A DNA stretch of 64,000 bases. It comes from Brachypterus glaber. Lineage: Eukaryota > Arthropoda > Insecta > Coleoptera > Kateretidae. Below, in pieces: positions 63,831-64,000 of the stretch (positions are counted from its first letter, which is position 1; every line of letters starts with the position of its first letter). The stretch lies in contig OY294048.1 in the NCBI GenBank assembly GCA_958510825.1, positions 12,975,589-13,039,588 on the forward strand, in the 5' to 3' direction. Made by a program: the position numbers and the translations under genes. The notes below the pieces were generated by a model. The model made no database searches. It was not told the DNA's origin and saw only the letters and a list, made by a program, of their open reading frames with translations.

Positions 63831-64000
63831 ATTTATATAAACCTCGAAGTTTCACAATTATCTTCTACAATTTCCTACATTACCGCGTGGTTCTACGCAG
63901 GCGCTGATCAAGGGGGGGGGGGCAATTGCCTCCCCAGAGTAAAAAAAAAACTACGTGTTTTTATTTTTTTTTTCAAGGCAGATAAATAGCTAAACATTCA

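Overview
The window is AT-rich nuclear DNA from an insect. The evidence is four intron-bearing or intact host genes with clear animal homologues, together with a very dense load of insect-type transposable elements: mariner-like, hAT-like and PIF/Harbinger-like inverted-repeat elements, several LINE remnants and one Ty3/gypsy LTR retrotransposon. The order cannot be fixed from sequence alone; a TE-expanded beetle-like genome is plausible but is inference.

Host genes, left to right. (1) The 3' end of a Jarid2 gene on + (exons 845-1139, 2566-2972, 4212-4397, 4709-4927) encodes the JmjC domain and the degraded C-terminal zinc finger of this PRC2 cofactor. (2) A complete six-exon SLC35C2 nucleotide-sugar transporter gene lies on - (30682 down to 18055; 403 aa). 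All five junctions keep phase. (3) An apparently single-exon SOSS-B/NABP single-stranded-DNA-binding protein lies on - (32334-31723, 203 aa). (4) A LITAF-domain gene lies on + (exon 1 33953-34067, exon 2 45700-45859); its last exon or exons were not found. Jarid2 and SLC35C2 converge across about 13 kb of repeats. NABP and LITAF are divergent, 1.6 kb apart, and the sequence between them carries several strong hairpins.

Mobile DNA fills nearly everything else. The most notable element is a young Ty3/gypsy retrotransposon (36820-42526) inside the large LITAF intron. It is nested in one arm of a mariner-like inverted-repeat element (35953-42705). Its gag and pol reading frames are open, and they are joined by a near-textbook -1 frameshift signal: GGGAAAC, 8 nt spacer, perfect 10-bp stem. 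Its left end is abnormal. An inverted LTR copy is joined head-to-head to a 173-nt direct LTR fragment, and all three LTR copies are identical over the shared 173 nt. The inverted copy also lacks a 51-nt GT...AG segment present in the 3' LTR, as if copied from spliced RNA.

Other notable items: a GC-rich 1.33-kb palindromic element with 3-bp TAA duplications (62033-63360); an inverted-repeat element packed with GTTAACTGG/CCAGTTAAC motifs (22386-23211); a hAT-like element with a perfect 8-bp target duplication (27345-28481); a 5'-truncated RNase H LINE with a 15-bp target duplication (10477-12045); and three transposon edges lying within about 12 nt of host splice sites. No rRNA gene, complete tRNA gene or CRISPR array was seen.
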